Assembly: GCA_002691835.1 (NCBI GenBank)
Contig: NZJA01000113.1
Coordinates: 10,056 to 22,911, forward strand
From: Planctomycetota bacterium
Lineage (GTDB): Bacteria; Planctomycetota; UBA8108; UBA1146
Direction: 5' to 3'
DNA: 12,856 nucleotides
In this document: positions 8,259 through 12,856 of the stretch, in pieces
Layout: every line of letters begins with the position of its first letter
How positions within the stretch are numbered: the stretch's first letter is position 1
Program-made: the position numbers and the translations under genes
The notes under the pieces: model-generated
Databases searched by the model: none
What the model was told of the DNA's origin: nothing
What the model saw: only the letters and a program-made list of their open reading frames with translations

Positions 8259-11003
8259 TCAGGGACGATTCCAGAGTGAATCTCGGGCTTTTTCCAACAG
8301 AATGGATCGCCAGTGGACAGCTGAAACCCACCCTTTCACAGAAATCCCGCGGACCAACACAGGACTCTCAAAGGTCTGAAACGAGATTCCTCCGCTTCGA
8401 GGACGCATTTCACCGCTGATTCGGAGCAAAGTCCTGTTTCCAAGCTGGAGAGTCGTCTCCTCTGGATTATCCGAGATTTGGAGTTGCAGCTTCTGTCCAG
8501 GATTCAGTCGAGGCCCCATAACCGGTAATGGAAATGGCAGCGGGTTTTCACCTTTTTTGGTATCCGGAAGATCCAGCTCTGGAGCCTTGAGGATGCCATG
8601 GGCTGGCAGGAGCACCGTTTCGCCAGCAGAGGTGTAGGAGGATCTTCCGGGAGGACGCAGACCCAATCCGAACCACAAAGGTAATTCTCCCCCGGTCCAA
8701 AGAATCACATTCAGGTTTGGCTTCTCGCGAACAGTCACCGAGCCTTCCACCTGCACACTGAGGCGACTCTCGAAAAGGAGCGAGCTCTCCAGTGGGATTT
8801 CGCCACGTAACAAGACTCCACCTCCACGAATGAGCTCGATTCGGCCCGGTCCCGATCCTCCCCAGTCTTCCTGAATGCCTTTTCCAGAATTCCAGGTCAC
8901 ATCAAGCTCGTAATGGTTTTCCACTTTTTCCCACGAAAGGGTATTCGATCCGGAAAACAGACCGAGAGCGGACGGCCCCACATCGACGTCTTGAGAAATC
9001 CACCAGTTCTCTAACTGTCGCTGATCTTCCGCGCCCCAAACTGACGGTGAAAATCTCTGGACGAGAGATTCCACTTCAGCCCTAAGGGAATCTCCAGACT
9101 GAGAGGCTCTATCCGCCAGCGCTGCCAAGGATTCCATGCGACGCAGTTCTCGACAATTCTGAACCGCTGTCACCAGAGCCTTCGGAAGTCCCTTAGGTTC
9201 TTCCCCACGATCGAGCCCCGACAGTCCTCCCCAGATCAGAGAGAGGTTCGAGAATTTATCTGTTCGACTTTCTGAAGATAATGGATCGATCGACTCCATG
9301 AGACGGAGACCCCACTCAACGCTGATCTGGTTCCAGCGAATGACTTCCTCCATTCGCCTTCCCGTGGGCTTGATCACAAGCCCCAAAGGGGAAACCTCCA
9401 GAAGTCGTCCCCGTAAAAGATCTCCATCCTTCATTGGAATTTCGAGAACGGACTCCGACGGGACCTTCTCCTGCAGAAGATCGATGACCCCCTTCTGCAC
9501 TGACCATGATTTTTCCAGCTGCTCGATCAGTAATCGCCTCTCTTCAGCGAAGCGAGGAATCTCTTTCATTCCATCGATCTCGGGAAGCCGATCACTGATC
9601 AGTTCGCCGCGATCGAGCAATGCTTCCAGAAACTGCTTCTGCTGCTGTAACCATTGACGCTTCACAACAGACATCTGCTCTTCAGCCTGGCGGATCATGC
9701 CCGATTCAGCAGTGAAATCCCTTTCAGGAAACAATGTTTGGATCTGATCAAGAAGGTCACGTGCAGACTGGAACTGCCCCTGCCGGCAAAGCTCAAGAAT
9801 CTCGCCGAAATTTTTAGCCAAATATCGAACTTCCTGAAGAAGCAGAGCTCTTCGGACCAGCAACGCCTCGTGCTCGCTCCAGTCATGGGTCAGCAGAAGA
9901 CTTCTATTTCCGAGCATGAATCCCGGGTCCACCTGCTCGTGGATTTGCTCCCAAATTTTTTGCGACTGTTCGATTTTTTCGACCCGTTGCCAATCCTCGG
10001 CTGAAATCGCGGTCGAAGATTCGGGGGTCTCATCTTGATTCTCTGCCGCTGAAACGCCGGTTCTGCCGGTCTCGATTCGAGCTCCGGCTTTGGCCCCAGT
10101 ATTGGCCCCAGTATTGGCCCCAGTATTGGCCTCAGATTCGGCCCCAGTAGCTGCTCTCGGATCAGCGCTGGAGGAGTCGTCCGCATCCGACGACACTTCC
10201 TTTTCCGCTCCTCCGGGAGTCCCGACATCTCTCGATTTGGAAGCCGTCTCAGACGGCCCCGGATCAGCCTCTCGATCGGGGCTCCATAGCAACCATAGGA
10301 TTGCGCAGCCGAGCACCAGGAAAGTGGTCAACGCCCGTGGCCCTGTCGAAATGACGGTTGAAACAGAATTGCCCGTCTCTTTCGAGCTGACTTGCTGCCA
10401 TTGATCGAGGAGGGTCTCGAGGGGAACCTGATCCTGACGCAGCTCCTCCAACAACGGATCGACAGCCGCTGTGATTTCAAGGTGACGGCTCCAGCGCCGA
10501 AGGGTTTCGGCAATTTGCGCCCGCCCATCTCCGCTGCTTCCATCCGCTGGATTCTTGGAAAGTTTCCCCAACTCACAAACAGCGAAATCGCCAGAAGGCA
10601 ATTTCCGAAGCGACTCGACAGGGATCCGGCCCGGACGAAAACCCAGAGCTGCGGACTCGAGATAAAGAGACAGCAAGGTGACGGCAAGCGGATAGGTTTC
10701 CGATTCTGCCAGCTGACCCGGAACCAGTCGCCCACCTCCCGCTTCATCGAGAGCGACAAAACGGGCCTGCCCCGCCTGACCTTCCTCGATCACCCGCAGA
10801 GCCCCGCGTCCATCCAGTTGAACCATGCCCTGAACTTCACGCTGAAACTCACTGGCGAGGTGAGACTCACTGGCTGGCAAAACCTTCAGCAGGACCTTGC
10901 GATCCAATCGAACCTGACGCGCCTCGATCCAGATTCCCAGTTCACCTCCACCGCGAATATTCAGCGGCTGAAATCCTGGTATTTCCGGAGCTTGTGCCGA
11001 CAT
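8259..11003 (-). CDS. Transmembrane pseudokinase with a large predicted extracytoplasmic region
   Basis: A 914-residue protein. Residues 8 to about 150 follow bacterial Ser/Thr kinases (PknB type): IPGFQPL, a distorted glycine loop (GGGELGIW, 18-25), EARQVRLDRKVLLKVLP with K40 at the ATP-lysine position, and E56 as a possible helix-C Glu. The catalytic segment reads PGRIPVES (124-131), where kinases have HRDLKPEN, so the catalytic Asp is R126 and the Asn is S131. Thirteen residues on, DFG reads ELG (144-146). The C-lobe is short, ending near 205. Phosphotransfer is therefore unlikely. A membrane segment (about 224-240), a Ser/Ala/Glu-rich linker with TGAN repeats (to about 335), a helical part (about 336-510), an SH3/Sm-like unit (519-563) and a beta-rich C-terminal half follow; the end (about 845-900) vaguely resembles LamG/DUF1080 sandwiches. 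ATG 11003 lies three bases after the uvrB stop; AGGA is only two bases ahead, so translational coupling is plausible. The role is unknown. Confidence 0.85.
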   Translation of the reverse strand: MSAQAPEIPGFQPLNIRGGGELGIWIEARQVRLDRKVLLKVLPASESHLASEFQREVQGMVQLDGRGALRVIEEGQAGQARFVALDEAGGGRLVPGQLAESETYPLAVTLLSLYLESAALGFRPGRIPVESLRKLPSGDFAVCELGKLSKNPADGSSGDGRAQIAETLRRWSRHLEITAAVDPLLEELRQDQVPLETLLDQWQQVSSKETGNSVSTVISTGPRALTTFLVLGCAILWLLWSPDREADPGPSETASKSRDVGTPGGAEKEVSSDADDSSSADPRAATGAESEANTGANTGANTGAKAGARIETGRTGVSAAENQDETPESSTAISAEDWQRVEKIEQSQKIWEQIHEQVDPGFMLGNRSLLLTHDWSEHEALLVRRALLLQEVRYLAKNFGEILELCRQGQFQSARDLLDQIQTLFPERDFTAESGMIRQAEEQMSVVKRQWLQQQKQFLEALLDRGELISDRLPEIDGMKEIPRFAEERRLLIEQLEKSWSVQKGVIDLLQEKVPSESVLEIPMKDGDLLRGRLLEVSPLGLVIKPTGRRMEEVIRWNQISVEWGLRLMESIDPLSSESRTDKFSNLSLIWGGLSGLDRGEEPKGLPKALVTAVQNCRELRRMESLAALADRASQSGDSLRAEVESLVQRFSPSVWGAEDQRQLENWWISQDVDVGPSALGLFSGSNTLSWEKVENHYELDVTWNSGKGIQEDWGGSGPGRIELIRGGGVLLRGEIPLESSLLFESRLSVQVEGSVTVREKPNLNVILWTGGELPLWFGLGLRPPGRSSYTSAGETVLLPAHGILKAPELDLPDTKKGENPLPFPLPVMGPRLNPGQKLQLQISDNPEETTLQLGNRTLLRISGEMRPRSGGISFQTFESPVLVRGISVKGWVSAVHWRSILLEKARDSLWNRP
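10092..10151. repeat. 12-bp tandem repeat within the pseudokinase gene
   Basis: On the plus strand GGCCCCAGTATT occurs three times in a row without change (10092-10127), followed by two diverged units, GGCCTCAGATTC and GGCCCCAGTAGC. The unit length is a multiple of three, so copy changes keep the frame. On the coding strand it gives an Ala-Asn-Thr-Gly repeat (residues about 285-304) in the flexible linker just outside the membrane segment. Confidence 0.9.
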
Positions 11004-11006
11004 ATC

Positions 11007-12856
11007 CTAGTGCCGCTTTCGTTTCGGTCGTCCCTTGGAGGTCAGATGATTGACCGGCTCGATCTCTTCCCCCCGTAACTTCGAGACCTGGTCGCGAAGC
11101 AGTGCGGCTCTCTCGAAATCGAGAGCCTGTGCAGCCTCCAGCATTTCACGTTCAATCTGTTTTGCTTTTTCTTCGCGCTCAGCTTTCGGAACATACTCTA
11201 CGTTCCCCTGGATTTCTTCCACGCGCTCGCGAACTTCTTCTTCCACCGTCGTTCCCAGATTGCGAATCACCGTTTTCGGAGTAATCCCATGCTCATCATT
11301 GTAGGCCTGCTGAATACTTCGCCGTCGATTGGTCTCATCGATCGCCCGTTGCATCGAGCCAGTCACCACATCTCCGTAGAGAATCACACGGGCGTGTTCA
11401 TTTCGCGCAGCTCGGCCGATCGTTTGGATCAAGGCCGTTTCACTGCGCAGGAACCCTTCCTTATCCGCATCCATGATCGCAACCAGTGAAACTTCAGGAA
11501 GGTCTAATCCTTCTCGCAAAAGGTTGACCCCCACGAGAACGTCGTAACTTCCCTTGCGCAACTCCTGAAGGATCTCGACGCGCTCCAAAGTATCGATTTC
11601 AGAGTGAAGATATCGGGCCTTGATCTCCGTTTCCTGAAAGAAGTCACTCAGATCCTCCGACATTCTCTTCGTCAATGTCGTGACCAGGATTCGGAATCCC
11701 GCAGCAATCGTCTCTCGAATCTGTTCCAGCAAATCAGGAACCTGCCCCGTTGCAGGTTTGACTTCGACAACAGGGTCAAGCAGGCCTGTTGGACGATTGA
11801 TCACCTCTACCACTTCTCCTTGAGTGGTCTCCAGCTCAATCGGCCCTGGAGTCGCAGACATAAACAGAGTCTGCCCAGTCACATTCCGCCACTCGTCAAA
11901 CCGCATCGGGCGATTGTCGAGTGCGCTCGGCAGTCGAAAGCCATGATCCACAAGGGTCTGTTTTCGAGATCGGTCACCTTCATGCATCCCGCCCAACTGG
12001 GGCAGGGTGACGTGAGACTCGTCGACCATCGTGAGATAGTTTTCAGGAAAATAATCGAGGAGGTTTGGTGGACGTTCTCCCGGAGCCAATCCATTGAAAT
12101 GACGGGCGTAGTTTTCGATTCCCGGACAGTAACCGGCTTCATTCAGAAGCTCGATGTCATAGCGTGTCCGTGATTGAAGTCGGTGGGCCTCCAAGTCCTT
12201 TCCACTCTCCCGCATCACCTGTAACCGCTCTCCCAGTTCCTTTTGAATTCCGGCAATCCCTCGATCCAGATCCCTTTCGTTGATGACGTAATGCTTCGCA
12301 GGAAAGATGGTCAATTGATCCAGCTGCCCGAGAATCACGCCGCTGATCGGATGAAACTCTTCGATTCTCTCAATCGCGTCGCCAAACATATCCACCCGAT
12401 AGGCGACCTCTTCATTGGCCGCATGAATTTCAACCACGTCCCCGCGTGCCCGAAAAGTTCCTCGGCCCGGTTCGATATCATTGCGTTCATACTGGATATC
12501 GACCAGCTTCTTGATCAACTCTTCCCGATCCAACTCCTGTCCCTCAGCGAGATGGATCATTTTTCCTTTGAATGCCTCTGGGGAACCCAGTCCATAGATG
12601 CAGGAAACCGAGGAAATGATCACCACATCCGGACGTGTCAAAAGGCTCGCTGTCGTTGCCAATCGCAGACGATCGAGGTCGGCATTGACAGCCGCATCCT
12701 TTTCAATATAGATATCGCGCGATGGAACATATGCTTCCGGCTGGTAGTAGTCGTAATAAGAAACGAAGTACTCCACCGCATTCTCTGGCAAGAATCTTTT
12801 CATCTCTGAATAGAGCTGAGCGGCCAATGTCTTGTTATGAGAAATGATGATGGCAG
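11007..12856 (-). CDS. uvrB: Excinuclease ABC subunit B (UvrB), 5' end outside window
   Basis: The damage-verifying helicase-like subunit of nucleotide excision repair: it receives the lesion from UvrA and recruits UvrC. About 616 of the usual 670 or so residues are present. The frame stays open to the window edge, where it reads AIIISHNKTLAAQLYSE (helicase motif Ia). The Walker A loop (GSGKT) and the true start are therefore outside, and the TTG at 12827 is internal. Visible landmarks are the beta-hairpin YYDYYQPEAYVP that clamps DNA; DESH of motif II (12012-12023); GVNLLREGLDLPEVSLVAI (motif V); QTIGRAARN (motif VI); and a C-terminal UVR domain (EAAQALDFERAALLRDQ) that contacts UvrC. A basic tail (KGRPKRKRH) ends the protein. 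The DNA-facing segment reads IEKDAAVNADLDRLRL, slightly different from the common INDEIDRLRH form. The gene is followed after three bases by the pseudokinase gene. Confidence 0.98.
   Translation of the reverse strand, partial: AIIISHNKTLAAQLYSEMKRFLPENAVEYFVSYYDYYQPEAYVPSRDIYIEKDAAVNADLDRLRLATTASLLTRPDVVIISSVSCIYGLGSPEAFKGKMIHLAEGQELDREELIKKLVDIQYERNDIEPGRGTFRARGDVVEIHAANEEVAYRVDMFGDAIERIEEFHPISGVILGQLDQLTIFPAKHYVINERDLDRGIAGIQKELGERLQVMRESGKDLEAHRLQSRTRYDIELLNEAGYCPGIENYARHFNGLAPGERPPNLLDYFPENYLTMVDESHVTLPQLGGMHEGDRSRKQTLVDHGFRLPSALDNRPMRFDEWRNVTGQTLFMSATPGPIELETTQGEVVEVINRPTGLLDPVVEVKPATGQVPDLLEQIRETIAAGFRILVTTLTKRMSEDLSDFFQETEIKARYLHSEIDTLERVEILQELRKGSYDVLVGVNLLREGLDLPEVSLVAIMDADKEGFLRSETALIQTIGRAARNEHARVILYGDVVTGSMQRAIDETNRRRSIQQAYNDEHGITPKTVIRNLGTTVEEEVRERVEEIQGNVEYVPKAEREEKAKQIEREMLEAAQALDFERAALLRDQVSKLRGEEIEPVNHLTSKGRPKRKRH

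Noticed and set aside
10092..10151. CRISPR-like direct repeats
   Set aside because: The units are 12 bp with no spacers and lie in frame within a coding sequence.
10392..11078. A 228-codon plus-strand open frame across the uvrB/pseudokinase junction
   Set aside because: It overlaps the ends of two genes supported by homology on the other strand and has no recognisable features of its own.
12825..12827. TTG as the start codon of uvrB
   Set aside because: The frame continues upstream with AIIISHNKT, a conserved part of UvrB, so the gene is cut by the window edge and the TTG codes for an internal Leu.

Overview
The window reads as a gene-dense bacterial chromosome segment, most likely from a planctomycete or a close relative. 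This taxonomic guess is an inference. It rests on two secreted HEGTH (DUF1570-like) metalloprotease paralogs with an N-terminal small beta-barrel and a short TPR, the 'DGKW...GEWLTP' motif typical of planctomycete TPR proteins, and a kinase-derived transmembrane protein, all next to ordinary housekeeping genes. I see no tRNA, rRNA, CRISPR array, insertion sequence or integrase.

Layout from left to right. (1) Positions 1-2996, minus strand: the first 998 codons of a large (about 1600 residue) NAD-dependent glutamate dehydrogenase, whose 3' end lies outside the window. (2) Positions 2997-3209: a divergent intergenic region with a perfect 7-5-7 palindrome and a third copy of the same half-site. 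(3) Positions 3210-3899, plus strand: an unrecognised single-pass membrane protein. It converges on (4) and (5) with only 13 bases between the stop codons. (4, 5) Positions 8049-6052 and 6030-3913, minus strand: two paralogous exported gluzincin-type metalloproteases, 21 bases apart and probably cotranscribed. (6) Positions 8050-8258: an intergenic stretch with two small hairpins and the ribosome binding site of the first protease gene. (7) Positions 11003-8259, minus strand: a 914-residue protein with a degenerate protein-kinase domain, a transmembrane segment, a low-complexity linker and a large region predicted to lie outside the cytoplasm. (8) Positions 12856-11007, minus strand: uvrB without its first codons, ending three bases before the start of the pseudokinase gene.

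How the genes may work together. UvrB (nucleotide excision repair) and the glutamate dehydrogenase (glutamate catabolism) are standard housekeeping functions. The three genes between 11003 and 3913 have something in common. Each carries a short beta-rich segment of the form 'DG..l.G.l.......i', resembling an SH3/Sm-like barrel, and each is predicted to act at or outside the cytoplasmic membrane. Whether they form one functional group cannot be shown from sequence alone. The least ordinary item is the pseudokinase: its kinase core aligns at the expected spacings but has lost the catalytic Asp, the metal-binding Asn and the DFG Asp.
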